Source of the DNA: CADEDH01 sp041394285
Lineage (GTDB): Bacteria > Actinomycetota > Acidimicrobiia > Acidimicrobiales > SZUA-35
Reading direction: 5' to 3'
NCBI GenBank assembly: GCA_041394285.1
Contig: JAWKIL010000003.1
Span: 367,915-431,914, forward strand
Length of the DNA stretch: 64,000 nucleotides
The notes under the pieces were generated by a model. The model had not been told where the DNA came from, did not search any database, and saw only the letters and a list, made by a program, of their open reading frames with translations. Made by a program: the position numbers and the translations under genes. Positions 33,459-41,890 of the stretch are shown in pieces. Positions within the stretch are counted from its first letter, which is position 1. Each line of letters begins with the position of its first letter.

Positions 33459-34829
33459 TCAGCTGGCGGGTTTCCAGCTGCCGATCTGGGGGACGGGCAG
33501 GCCGAGGTGGTCGCGCAGGGTGCGGCCCCGGTACCCGGTGCGGAACAGCCCCCGGCGCTGGAGCTCGGGCACCACCAGGTCCACGAACTGCTCCAGACCG
33601 GCCGGCTGATGGCTGCACCCGATCACGAAGCCGTCGCAGGCCGGGGTGGTGAACCACTCCTCCATGTGGTCGGCGATCTCGGTCGGGTCGCCCACGATGG
33701 CATGGCTCAGGCTGGCCCGGCCGGTGATCCGCATGAAGTCCCGCACGGTCGGCTCGGCCGAGCCGGCCCGCTCCATCACCCGGTCCCGGATGGCCTGGAT
33801 GCCCGACAGCGCCCCCAGCTCGGCCTGGGTGAACGTGTCGTCCACCCCCTTGGTGGAGAAGTCGAAGTTGAGGCCCTCCGACAGCAGTGACAGCTCGTCG
33901 ATGTCGCGGGTGAGCGAGTCGAAGGCGGCCCGGCGATCTTCGGCCTCGGCGTGGGTGCGGCCCACCACCGGGAAGATCAGGGTGGCCAGCTTCAGGTGGT
34001 CGGGGTTGCGGCCCACGTTGGCCGCCTCGTTCTTCAGCTTGTCGTACTGGGCCTGGGCCGAGGCCAGCCGCAGGTTGGAGGCGAAGATCACCTCGCCCCA
34101 GCGGGCGGCGAAGCGCTGGCCCCGGCCGCTCTGGCCGGCCTGGATCACCACCGGGTGGCCCTGGGGCGTGCGGGGGACGGTGAAGGGGCCGCGGCTGATG
34201 TAGTGCTCGCCCCGGTGGTCGAGACGGTGGACACTGTCGCCCCTTGCGAACAGGCCGTCGGGGCGGTCGAGCACCAGGGCGTCGTCTTCCCAGGTGTCCC
34301 AGTGGCCGTGCACCACCTCCATGAACTCGTCGGCCTGGTCATAGCGGGCGTCGTGCTCCAGGCCCTGGTCGAGGCCCATGTTGCGGGCTTCGTTGTCGTT
34401 GACCGACGTCACCACGTTCCAGGCCGCCCGACCCCCCGTCATGTGGTCGAGGGTGGAGAACACCCGGGCCACATGGAAGGGCTGGTGGTAGGTGGTGGAG
34501 TAGGTGGCACCCAGGCCCACGTGCTCGGTGGCCATGCCCATGGCGGTGAGCACCACGGTGGGGTCGAGCTTCACGCAGCGGATGCCGTTCTCCACGGTGT
34601 GGGCGTGGTCGCCGGCGTACATGTCGGGCATGGCCAGGCGGTCGTCGAAGAACCCGAGGTCGAAGCAGCCTCGCTCCAGGGTGCGGCCGATGTGGCGGTA
34701 GTAGTCGGCGGTGGTGAAGTCGAGCCGGGCGTCGGGCTGGCGCCAGGCGGCGGGGATCGTGGTGCAGTTCTGGGCCTGGAGGAAGCCCACGAGAGCCATT
34801 TGGCGGGTGGCCGCCGTGACGTCGGTCAT
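33459..34829 (-). CDS. Flavin-dependent monooxygenase (NtaA/SnaA/DszA family)
   Basis: 456-residue luciferase-like TIM-barrel monooxygenase using reduced FMN. Family marks: DLGFFDDRLAMPDMY near residue 58, HVGLGATYSTTYHQPFHVARVFSTLDH near 125, GRAAWNVVTSVND, and VIQAGQSGRGQRFAARWGEVIF. Members oxidise EDTA-type chelators, sulfur heterocycles and siderophore-like compounds. A separate flavin reductase would be needed and is not seen nearby. Confidence 0.93.
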   Translation of the reverse strand: MTDVTAATRQMALVGFLQAQNCTTIPAAWRQPDARLDFTTADYYRHIGRTLERGCFDLGFFDDRLAMPDMYAGDHAHTVENGIRCVKLDPTVVLTAMGMATEHVGLGATYSTTYHQPFHVARVFSTLDHMTGGRAAWNVVTSVNDNEARNMGLDQGLEHDARYDQADEFMEVVHGHWDTWEDDALVLDRPDGLFARGDSVHRLDHRGEHYISRGPFTVPRTPQGHPVVIQAGQSGRGQRFAARWGEVIFASNLRLASAQAQYDKLKNEAANVGRNPDHLKLATLIFPVVGRTHAEAEDRRAAFDSLTRDIDELSLLSEGLNFDFSTKGVDDTFTQAELGALSGIQAIRDRVMERAGSAEPTVRDFMRITGRASLSHAIVGDPTEIADHMEEWFTTPACDGFVIGCSHQPAGLEQFVDLVVPELQRRGLFRTGYRGRTLRDHLGLPVPQIGSWKPAS

Positions 34830-34894
34830 GGCGTCAACCTAGCCGAGGCCCCCGGGCGCCCGTAAGTGACGCAGGTCCCTGGCGCTCGACGCCC

Positions 34895-35009
34895 CGAACC
34901 GTGCGACGAAACTCGCGCCCTCCGGCCGAACTGCGCCACCTTCTCGACGAATCCCGGAGGTTTCGCGGCGCAGAACAGCGGCGTGTCGCGATTTCCGTCG
35001 CGCAGTTCG
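34895..35009. repeat. 115-bp palindromic element (family 2), intergenic copy
   Basis: Begins CGAACCGTGCGACGAAACTCGCGCCC, ends TTCCGTCGCGCAGTTCG, with inner arms CTGCGCCACC and GCGGCGCAG. Same 115-bp length as the alr copy. It lies in the divergent gap upstream of the amidase gene. Confidence 0.85.
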
Positions 35010-35058
35010 TTCGGGGCACGGCCTCCGGGCCGGGGCCGGCTCGCACTACATTGCCCTG

Positions 35059-36045
35059 ATGGACTGGCTGGCGAGCTCGATCATGGCGAACCGGGGCGTG
35101 GCGGGCGGACAGCCCGGGGAGACCCACCACCTCAACGAGGAGGTGCAGGGCCCCTTCCACTACACGATCGGCCCGTACTCCGATCCCGTGCTCCACATCC
35201 GCCCCGGCGACCGGGTGGTGGTGGACACCATGGACGCCTTCGGCGGGGCGGTGCAGACCGAGGCCGACCTGCCGTCGGCCCGCCTCACCATGCCCTACGT
35301 GAACCCCCAGAACGGGCCGATCATGGTCGAAGGGGCCGAGATCGGCGACACGCTGGCGGTGTACATCGAGTCGATGGCGCCGTGGGGCGACAACCCCCAG
35401 GGGGCGTGCGCCATGATCCCCGAGTTCGGGGCCCTCACCGGCACCGCCCTCACCGCCACCCTCAACGACCCGCTGCCGGAGAAGGTGCGGGTGGTCCGCC
35501 TCGACGCCGAGCACGTGTACTGGAGCGACCGGGTGACGCTCCCCTACCGGCCCCACATCGGCACCCTGTCGACCTCGCCCACCATCGACTCGATCAACTC
35601 CCTGACGCCGGACAGCCACGGCGGCAACATGGACCTGCCCGACATGGGCCCCGGTTCGGTCACCTACCTGCCGGTCCGCTCCCCCGGCGCCCGGTTGTTC
35701 ATCGGCGACGCCCACGCCTGCCAGGGCGACGGCGAGGTGTGCGGCACGGCGGTGGAGTACCGCTCGGTCACGACCATCCAGGTCGACCTGATCAAGGGGT
35801 GGACGATCGAGTGGCCCCGGTTGGAGACCGAGGAGCTGATCATGGCCATCGGCTCGGCCCGCCCGTTGGAAGACGCCACCCGCATCGCTTACCGGGAGCT
35901 GATCCGGTGGATGGCGGCCGACCACGGCTTCGACCAGTGGGACGCCTACATGATGCTCAGCCAGTGCGGCCGGGTGCGGCTCGGCAACTTCGTCGACCCC
36001 AAGTACACGGTGGGTGCCGGCATCATCAAGACGTACCTGGCCTGA
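35059..36045 (+). CDS. Acetamidase/formamidase family protein
   Basis: 328-residue amidase releasing ammonia from short amides. Typical segments: RPGDRVVVDTMDAFGG, NPQNGPIMVEGAEIGDTLAVYIES, HIGTLSTSPT, and GDAHACQGDGEVCGTAVE with its conserved His/Cys/Glu cluster. The SDR gene follows 44 bases downstream, so the two may be co-transcribed. Confidence 0.93.
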   Translation: MDWLASSIMANRGVAGGQPGETHHLNEEVQGPFHYTIGPYSDPVLHIRPGDRVVVDTMDAFGGAVQTEADLPSARLTMPYVNPQNGPIMVEGAEIGDTLAVYIESMAPWGDNPQGACAMIPEFGALTGTALTATLNDPLPEKVRVVRLDAEHVYWSDRVTLPYRPHIGTLSTSPTIDSINSLTPDSHGGNMDLPDMGPGSVTYLPVRSPGARLFIGDAHACQGDGEVCGTAVEYRSVTTIQVDLIKGWTIEWPRLETEELIMAIGSARPLEDATRIAYRELIRWMAADHGFDQWDAYMMLSQCGRVRLGNFVDPKYTVGAGIIKTYLA

Positions 36046-36089
36046 CCACCCCCATCGACCAACCAGACACAGAGCGGAGCACGGACAGC

Positions 36090-36851
36090 ATGGATCTCGG
36101 ACTGCAGGGCAAGCGGGTGATCGTCACCGGCGGCACCAAGGGCATCGGGCGGGCGATCGCCGAGACGTTCGCCGACGAGGGGGCCGACGTGGCCATCTGT
36201 GCCCGCAACGGCGACGAGGTGGGTGCCGCAGTGGAGGCGCTGGCCTCGAAGGGGGTGCGGGCCACCGGCCGGGCGGTGGACGTGGGCGACGGCCCGGCCC
36301 TGCAGGGTTGGGTGGCCGACGTGGCCGCCGAGCTGGGCGGGATCGACGCCGTGGTGGCCAACGTGAGCGCCCTGGCCATCGGGGCCGACGAGGAGAGCTG
36401 GAACCAGTCCTACCGGGTCGACATCCTGGGGGCGGTGCGCCTGGTGGAGGCGGCCATGCCCCACCTCGAGCAGTCGGAGGCGCCGTCGATCGTGACGATC
36501 TCCAGTGTCTCGGGCCGGGAGATCGACTTCGCCGCCGGGCCCTACGGCACGATGAAGGCGGCCCTGATCCACTACACCCAGGGGCTGGCCTACCAGCTCG
36601 CCGGCAAAGGGATCCGGGCCAACACGGTGAGCCCGGGCAACACGTACTTCCCCGGCGGGGTATGGGAGCAGATCGAGCAGGGCGACCCGGCCCTGTTCGC
36701 CCACGCGCTCGGCCTGAACCCCACCGGCCGGATGGGCAAGCCCCAGGAGATGGCGAACGCCGTCGTGTTCCTGTCCAGCCCCCGGGCCAGCTTCATCACC
36801 GGGGCCAACCTCGTGGTCGACGGCGCCCTCACCCGCGGCGTCCAGCTGTAA
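36090..36851 (+). CDS. SDR family oxidoreductase
   Basis: 253-residue Rossmann-fold dehydrogenase. NAD(P) loop TGGTKGIGRAIAE at residues 13-25, NVSALA in place of NNAG, catalytic Ser in TISSVSG and Tyr/Lys in PYGTMKAAL, and SPGNTYFPGGVW near the substrate loop. It follows the amidase gene. Substrate unknown. Confidence 0.92.
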   Translation: MDLGLQGKRVIVTGGTKGIGRAIAETFADEGADVAICARNGDEVGAAVEALASKGVRATGRAVDVGDGPALQGWVADVAAELGGIDAVVANVSALAIGADEESWNQSYRVDILGAVRLVEAAMPHLEQSEAPSIVTISSVSGREIDFAAGPYGTMKAALIHYTQGLAYQLAGKGIRANTVSPGNTYFPGGVWEQIEQGDPALFAHALGLNPTGRMGKPQEMANAVVFLSSPRASFITGANLVVDGALTRGVQL

Positions 36852-36898
36852 CCGGCCGGCGGTCGCCCCCCGGACCCGGGCGATCGACCCGCCCACCT

Positions 36899-37013
36899 CG
36901 AACTGCGCGACGGAAATCGCGCCCTCCCACCGACCTGCGTCACGTTCTCTACGGATTCCAAAGGTTTCGCGACGCAGATCGCTGGCGGGGCGCGGTTTTC
37001 GTCGCGCAGAACG
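36899..37013. repeat. 115-bp palindromic element (family 2), second intergenic copy
   Basis: CGAACTGCGCGACGGAAATC at one end, TTTTCGTCGCGCAGAACG at the other, inner CTGCGTCACG and CGCGACGCAG. Lies between the SDR gene and the rhodanese gene, 82 bases upstream of the latter's start. Confidence 0.88.
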
Positions 37014-37095
37014 GGCAGCAGGGAGCGGCGGCGAGGGCGGCGGGTGTGCGAGACTCGGGATGACCATTGGTCCGTACAAATCCCGGAGGTAGCCC

Positions 37096-37512
37096 ATGGG
37101 TATCACACCCGTCGAGAAGCTCATCGAAGCGGCTCGCAAAGAGATAGACAACCATTCGCCCGAGGAGGCGAAACGCCGGGTCGAGCAGGAGAACGCCCTC
37201 CTGGTCGACATCCGCGACATCCGCGAGCTGGAGCGCGACGGGGTCATCCCCGGCGCCTTCCACGCCCCCCGGGGCATGCTCGAGTTCTGGATCGACCCCG
37301 AGTCGGTCTACTACAAGCCCGTCTTCGCCGAGGACCGTGAATTCGTCCTGTATTGAGCGGGGGGCGGGCGGACAAGTTTGTCCGCGAAGACCCTGAAGGA
37401 CATGGGCATGCCCAAGGTGTCCCACATCGTCTCCGGCTTCCGGGGCTGGAAAGAGGCGGGCTACCCCGTCGTCGACTACGACACATGGAAGGCAGCCCGC
37501 AAGAAAGACTGA
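37096..37512 (+). CDS. Rhodanese-like sulfurtransferase with probable selenocysteine
   Basis: A rhodanese-domain protein of 138 residues if codon 87 (TGA, 37354-37356) is read as selenocysteine. Before it: LLVDIRDIRELERDGVIPGA and REFVLY. After it, in the same frame: AGGGRTSLSAKTLKDMGMPK, SGFRGWKEAGYPV, and a TGA stop at 37510. The TGA falls exactly where the family has its catalytic cysteine (CxGGxR). A perfect hairpin lies 18 bases downstream. GGAGG precedes the ATG by six bases. Sec-containing rhodaneses are known in bacteria. The alternative is a Cys-to-stop mutation (TGC to TGA) that kills the gene. Sec machinery genes are not in this window. Confidence 0.8.
37354..37385 (+). promoter_or_regulatory. 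Candidate bacterial SECIS element after an in-frame UGA
   Basis: UGA at 37354-37356. The stem GCGGACA (37368-37374) pairs with TGTCCGC (37379-37385), leaving apical loop AGTT. The loop starts 18 bases after the UGA and has G at its second position. These features meet the published loose rules for bacterial SECIS: loop 16-37 bases from UGA, a G among the first two loop bases. Confidence 0.72.
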
Positions 37513-37537
37513 GTACCCCGGGCGGTCCACCCAGCCA

Positions 37538-37584
37538 TTCTGAGGAGCCTGAAGTGCGCTGAGCGCCGCTCAGGCTCCTCAGAA
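37538..37584. repeat. 47-bp GGAGCC palindrome (family 3), convergent gap copy
   Basis: TTCTGAGGAGCCTGA at one end and TCAGGCTCCTCAGAA at the other, centre GCGCTGAGCGC. It lies between the rhodanese and VOC genes, which converge here, so it could be a bidirectional terminator. Confidence 0.9.
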
Positions 37585-37595
37585 CGTTGTTGACC

Positions 37596-38021
37596 TCAGC
37601 CGAAGTTGTCGGCCACCTGGGTGAGCCGGAAGTTGTTGCCCGACGGGTCCCGGAACGAGGCGTCGATCCCGTAGGGCATCGGCGTGGGCTTGTCGACGAA
37701 CTCCACGCCCCGGGCCGACAGCTCCTCGTAGGAGGCCTGGCAGTTCTCGGTGGTGAGGAACACGGTGCCGGCGAAGCCCTTGCCCATCAGCTCCCGGACC
37801 TGGTCGGCGGTGGCATCGTCCATCATGGGCGGGCCGGGGATCGACATCAGCACGATGGCCATGTCGGGCTGGCCGGCGGGGCCCACGGTGAGCCACCGGA
37901 AGTTGCCCATCTCGGGCACGGTCACGTCGGAGCGGACCTCCATGCCCAGCTTCTCGGTATAGAACTTGAGTGCGTCGTCCTGGTCGTGGACCCAGAGCTG
38001 CGCCGTGGCGATACGGATCAT
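37596..38021 (-). CDS. VOC / glyoxalase family protein
   Basis: 141-residue two-module metal-binding fold: IATAQLWVHDQDDALKFYTEKLGMEV, then FRWLTVGPAGQPDMAIVLM and SFRDPSGNNFRLTQV, where the final Asn/Asp-rich turn is typical. An AraC regulator gene lies 60 bases upstream on the same strand. This pairing is common for glyoxalase-like resistance or detoxification proteins. Confidence 0.9.
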   Translation of the reverse strand: MIRIATAQLWVHDQDDALKFYTEKLGMEVRSDVTVPEMGNFRWLTVGPAGQPDMAIVLMSIPGPPMMDDATADQVRELMGKGFAGTVFLTTENCQASYEELSARGVEFVDKPTPMPYGIDASFRDPSGNNFRLTQVADNFG

Positions 38022-38081
38022 CGGTGATCTCTCCTCCTGACAGGAACCCGGAGGGTTCGTGCGTTGACTGATGGAGTCACC

Positions 38082-38531
38082 CTACGAACCGGCGAGCGGC
38101 GGGTCTTCTCGAAACGTGCGGACCTGGGGCCGGCCGTAGGCCCGCAGCATGCACGGCGGCACCCGGGCCAGGTCGGCCGCCGGGGGGTGGGCGGCCCGGT
38201 AGGCCGACGGTGACAGCCCGAACGTGCGGCGGAAGCTGGTGCTGAACGAACCGAGGCTGGTGAGGCCGACCGAGTGGCAGACACGGGTCACCGACCAGTC
38301 GGTGGTGCGCAGCAGCGCCGCCGCCCGCTCCAGGCGCCGGGTCAGCAGGTACTGGTGGGGCGATTCGCCGAATGCCCGATGGAACTCCCGACTGAAGTGG
38401 GCCGGCGACAGGCGGGCGGCCCGGGCCAGGTCGGCCACGTCGAGTGGTTCGGCGTACCGGGCGTCGGCCAGATCTTTGGCCCGCACCAGGTGGCGTACGG
38501 GTGGCACCGGGCTGCTGGAGGTGGCGCTCAC
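38082..38531 (-). CDS. AraC family transcriptional regulator, short form
   Basis: 149 residues, essentially the DNA-binding half only: LDVADLARAARLSPAHFSREFHRAFGESPHQYL and a second helix-turn-helix ending SFRRTFGLSPSAYR. No effector domain is present. It precedes the VOC gene and probably regulates it. Confidence 0.9.
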   Translation of the reverse strand: MSATSSSPVPPVRHLVRAKDLADARYAEPLDVADLARAARLSPAHFSREFHRAFGESPHQYLLTRRLERAAALLRTTDWSVTRVCHSVGLTSLGSFSTSFRRTFGLSPSAYRAAHPPAADLARVPPCMLRAYGRPQVRTFREDPPLAGS

Positions 38532-38580
38532 CCCACCCAGACTAGCGAACCGGTGCCGCCCGGGAGTCGCCGCCCGCGGG

Positions 38581-38883
38581 TCAGGCCCCCGGCCCGGCGT
38601 GCGATACCAGCACGTCGCCAGCCCGCACCTCGAGAGGCGACGACACCAGCGGCCCGAGCCGATCCGCCGTCCACGCCTTCGCCTTCTCGTTCGCCTCCTC
38701 GGCGCTGGCCAGGTCGGCGAACAGGCCCAGGCTGGCCACCTCGTCGTCGCCCAGCCCCACCAGCGTGTACGACACGTAGCCGGCCGAGCTCTCGATGAGG
38801 GGCAGGTACTCCGTCTCGATGAGCGCCGCCACGTCGGCCGCCTTGCCTGACTTCACCTTGATCCGTCGATAGGTTGCGTGCAT
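38581..38883 (-). CDS. Small ABM-like dimeric alpha-beta barrel protein
   Basis: 100 residues: MHATYRRIKVKSGKAADVAA, then EYLPLIESSAGYVSYTLVGLGDDEVASLGLF. Length and pattern fit the antibiotic-biosynthesis-monooxygenase-like barrel. Catalytic role unknown. Located between the AraC gene and truA. Confidence 0.65.
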   Translation of the reverse strand: MHATYRRIKVKSGKAADVAALIETEYLPLIESSAGYVSYTLVGLGDDEVASLGLFADLASAEEANEKAKAWTADRLGPLVSSPLEVRAGDVLVSHAGPGA

Positions 38884-39001
38884 GGCGTGATCATGGTCGC
38901 CTCCCCGCCGCCCCACAATGGACCTGGGTACGGTCCCGGCCCTGTCTCGATGGGGTCCTGAGCCGGCGGGACCCTGAGCCGACGGGCGGTGACCGCACGA
39001 A

Positions 39002-39784
39002 TCAGTAGTCGACCTGCCACAGGGTGAGACCGTGGGGCGGGGCCGGCTGCTCGGCGGCGCTGCGGTCGCAGGCGGCCAGCACGGCCGCCGTCTCGTCGGG
39101 CCGGCGTTTGCCCCGGCCCACGGCCACCAGGAAGCCGACGATGCTGCGCACCATCTGGTGGCAGAAGGCGCTGCCCTCGATCTCGAACCGCAGCAGGTCA
39201 CCGGGCTCCAGCTCGCTCCAGCGCACGCCGGTCACCCGGCGGACCAGCGACACCTCGGGCTCGGCCGCCGGCGCCTGCCCCTCGGGCCCGGACGGCCGAC
39301 CGGGCTTGGGCCGGCGGCAGAACGACGAGAAGTCGTGCTCCCCCACCAGGGGTTGAGCCGCCGCCACCATCGCCGGCCGGTCGAGCGGCTCGGGCACCCA
39401 CCACGAGGTGCGGGCCAGGAACGGGTCGGGCACCGGGCGGTTCAGCACCAGGTACCGGTAGCGGCGCCCGGTGGCGTCGTGGCGGGCCGAGAACCCGAGC
39501 TCGGCCGGGGCCAGCTCCCGCACCACGATCTCGGGGGCCAGGCGGGCATTCAGGCTGCGCTGGATGCGGGTCAGGTCGGCCCCGTCGGGCAGGTCGGTCG
39601 ACAACACCTGGCCCCAGGCGTGGACGCCGGCATCGGTCCGGCCCGACATCACCAGATCGGGCGACGACCCGACCAGCGGCTCCAGGCACCGCTGCAGCTC
39701 CCCCACCACGGTGCGCACCCCGGTGTTGGGGGCCAGCCCCCGGAACCCGCTCCCGTCGTAGGCGACCAGGAACCGGACCCGCAT
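39002..39784 (-). CDS. truA: tRNA pseudouridine(38-40) synthase
   Basis: 260-residue enzyme. Catalytic aspartate in SGRTDAGVHAWGQV near residue 55; other marks are VAYDGSGFRG, SARHDATGRRYRYLV and FCHQMVRSIVGFLVAVGRG. The frame is open 69 bases further upstream, but those codons lie in a palindromic repeat, so ATG 39784 (MRVRFLVAYDG) is used. It follows rplQ as in Mycobacterium. Confidence 0.97.
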   Translation of the reverse strand: MRVRFLVAYDGSGFRGLAPNTGVRTVVGELQRCLEPLVGSSPDLVMSGRTDAGVHAWGQVLSTDLPDGADLTRIQRSLNARLAPEIVVRELAPAELGFSARHDATGRRYRYLVLNRPVPDPFLARTSWWVPEPLDRPAMVAAAQPLVGEHDFSSFCRRPKPGRPSGPEGQAPAAEPEVSLVRRVTGVRWSELEPGDLLRFEIEGSAFCHQMVRSIVGFLVAVGRGKRRPDETAAVLAACDRSAAEQPAPPHGLTLWQVDY

Positions 39785-39804
39785 CACGCACCCCCAAAAC
39801 CTGC

Positions 39805-39851
39805 GAACTGTGGCGCCAGGCGCTGCATTTTGCGCGCTGACGCCACAGTTC
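39805..39851. repeat. 47-bp GAACTGTGGCGCC palindrome (family 4), copy 2
   Basis: GAACTGTGGCGCC, centre GCTGCATTTTGCGCG, then GACGCCACAGTTC. It lies between rplQ and truA and is followed on the minus strand by TTTT, so it may terminate the ribosomal transcript. Confidence 0.88.
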
Positions 39852-39875
39852 ACCAGAGGGGTTGGAGCGGTTCGG

Positions 39876-40229
39876 TCAGACCAGCTCGATACGGGCCATC
39901 GGGGCGTTGTCGCCCTGACGGGGCCCGAGCTTGAGGATCCGGGTGTAGCCGCCGGGCCGGGTGGCGTAGCGGGGACCGACCTCGTCGAACAGCTTGGTCG
40001 TCATCTCCACGTCGCCCAGGTAGGCGAGCACCTGGCGGAAGTTGTGCAGGCCACCCTTGCGGGCCTTGGTGATCATCTTCTCGGCGATCGGCCGGAGGGC
40101 CTTGGCCCGGGCTTCGGTGGTGACGATGCCCTCGGCCGCCACCAGCGAGGCGACGAGGTTCGCCATCATCAGCCGCTGATGGGCCGCAGAACCGCCGAAT
40201 CGGCGGGCTTTACGGGGACGGGCGGGCAT
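39876..40229 (-). CDS. rplQ: 50S ribosomal protein L17
   Basis: 117 residues. ARKARRFGGSAAHQRLMMANLVASLVAAEGIVTTEARAK is diagnostic. Lies four bases after rpoA and ends the alpha operon. Confidence 0.98.
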   Translation of the reverse strand: MPARPRKARRFGGSAAHQRLMMANLVASLVAAEGIVTTEARAKALRPIAEKMITKARKGGLHNFRQVLAYLGDVEMTTKLFDEVGPRYATRPGGYTRILKLGPRQGDNAPMARIELV

Positions 40230-40233
40230 CTGA

Positions 40234-41175
40234 TCAGCTCCTTGATCCGCGCAGGGTCAGCCCGCGCTCATCCAGCTTGGCGATCACCTCGTCGAGCGAC
40301 TTCTGCCCGAAGTTGGTGATGGCCAGCAGGTCATCGTCGGTCTTGGTGAGCAGCTCACCGATCGTGTTGACCTGGGCCCGCTTGAGGCAGTTCCGGGGCC
40401 GTTCCGACAGGTCGAGGTCCTCGATCGGCAGATCGAGGTCGGGCGAGCCCGAGGCGGCGGCCGGAGCCTCGCCCAGGGTCAGGCCCTCCGGCTCCTCGCT
40501 CATCTCCTCGATCAGCTGCATCAGCGACCGCAGGGTGGCGCCGGCCGAAGCCAGGGCGTCCCGCGGGGGGATGGAGCCGTCGGTCTCGATGTCGAGGATC
40601 AGGCGGTCGTAGTCGGTCGACATCTCCACCCGGGTCTGCTCCACCGCCACCGACACCCGACGGATCGGGCTGTAGATGGCGTCGATCGGGATGACCCCGA
40701 TCGTCTGGCTCTCCGACGGCCGGGCCGACGACAGCCACCCCCGGCCCCGGCCCACGGTGAGGTCGAGAGCCAGGCGGCCCTTGTCGGTCAGCGTGGCCAG
40801 CAGCAGGTCGGGGTTGAGGATCGTCACCTCGGACGGGCACGAGATGTCACCGGCGGTGACGGAGCCCGGGCCCCGGGCGTCGAGCCGGAGCACCACCGGG
40901 TCGTCGCTGTCGCTCGTGACCACGATGTCCTTGATGTTGAGGATGATGTCGGTGACGTCTTCCACCACACCGGTGATGGTGTCGAACTCGTGGAGGGCGT
41001 CGTCGAAGCGGACCGACGTGATCGCCGCCCCGGGCACCGACGACAGCAGGGTGCGACGCAGCGAGTTGCCGAGCGTGTGGCCGAAGCCGTGTTCCAGCGG
41101 GCCGATGGCGAATCGGCCGCGGGTGGACTCGCCGTCATCGAGCTGCTCGACCGTGGGTCGTTGAATGACCAGCAT
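40234..41175 (-). CDS. rpoA: RNA polymerase alpha subunit
   Basis: 313 residues. N-terminal assembly domain with GFGHTLGNSLRRTLLSSVPGAAIT. The C-terminal domain with CLKRAQVNTIGELLTKTDDDLLAITNFGQKSL binds UP elements and activators. ATG 41175 (MLVIQRPTVEQL) is the likely start. Confidence 0.98.
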   Translation of the reverse strand: MLVIQRPTVEQLDDGESTRGRFAIGPLEHGFGHTLGNSLRRTLLSSVPGAAITSVRFDDALHEFDTITGVVEDVTDIILNIKDIVVTSDSDDPVVLRLDARGPGSVTAGDISCPSEVTILNPDLLLATLTDKGRLALDLTVGRGRGWLSSARPSESQTIGVIPIDAIYSPIRRVSVAVEQTRVEMSTDYDRLILDIETDGSIPPRDALASAGATLRSLMQLIEEMSEEPEGLTLGEAPAAASGSPDLDLPIEDLDLSERPRNCLKRAQVNTIGELLTKTDDDLLAITNFGQKSLDEVIAKLDERGLTLRGSRS

Positions 41176-41269
41176 GTGGGGTTTCCTTCTACTTCTCAAG
41201 GGGGGGCCGGCGGGGACGAAGAGGGGGGAGCCGTCTGCGGCGCTGCCGGTGGCAGCGCCCCGGTCGCCC

Positions 41270-41887
41270 TTACTTGCTGTAGAGCTCGACGATCAGCTGC
41301 TCGCGGATCGGTACGTCGATCTGCTCCCGCAGCGGCTCGTTGTAGACCTTGACCTTCCAGTCGTCTTCCCGCTCCAGCCAGGCCGGCGGAGTGCGGTCGA
41401 GAACGTCCTTGTTCCACTGCAGCACCACGTTGTTGCGCGACTTGTCGCGGATCTCGACCACGTCACCCTTGCGGACCCGGTAGGAGGGCACGTTCACCCG
41501 CTTGCCGTTGACGTTGACGTGCCCGTGGGACACGAACTGGCGGGCCTGGGGGCGGGTGGCGCCCCAGCCGGCGCGGTAGATCACGTTGTCCAGGCGCAGT
41601 TCGAGGAACTTGAGCATGTTGTCGCCGGTGACGCCCTTGCGGCGCGAGGCCTCGTCGTAGATCCGGCGGAACTGGCGCTCGTTGAGGCCGTAGGTGAACC
41701 GGGCCTTCTGCTTCTCCTGGAGCTCGGCCAGGTAGGCGGTGTTCTGGGCGCCCCGGCGGCGGGACCGGCCGTGGATACCGGGCGGGTAGGGCCGCTTCTC
41801 CAGCGCCTGGGTCTCACCCCGGGTGCCGAAGATGTTGGTGCCGAGACGGCGGGAGATGCGGGCGCGGGGACCGGTGTAGCGCGACAT
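41270..41887 (-). CDS. rpsD: 30S ribosomal protein S4
   Basis: 205-residue primary assembly protein: RYTGPRARISRRLGTNIFG at the start, then the S4 RNA-binding domain RLDNVIYRAGWGATRPQARQFVSHGHVNVNG. It has no zinc-binding CxxC set at the N-terminus. Between rpsK and rpoA. Confidence 0.98.
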   Translation of the reverse strand: MSRYTGPRARISRRLGTNIFGTRGETQALEKRPYPPGIHGRSRRRGAQNTAYLAELQEKQKARFTYGLNERQFRRIYDEASRRKGVTGDNMLKFLELRLDNVIYRAGWGATRPQARQFVSHGHVNVNGKRVNVPSYRVRKGDVVEIRDKSRNNVVLQWNKDVLDRTPPAWLEREDDWKVKVYNEPLREQIDVPIREQLIVELYSK

Positions 41888-41890
41888 GGA

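Noticed and set aside
37353..37562. A frame starting within the rhodanese gene that could suggest a frameshift
   Set aside because: The conserved rhodanese C-terminus continues in the original frame after the TGA, so no frameshift is needed.
39785..39853. Upstream extension of truA
   Set aside because: It is encoded by a palindromic repeat; MRVRFLVAYDG is the family start.
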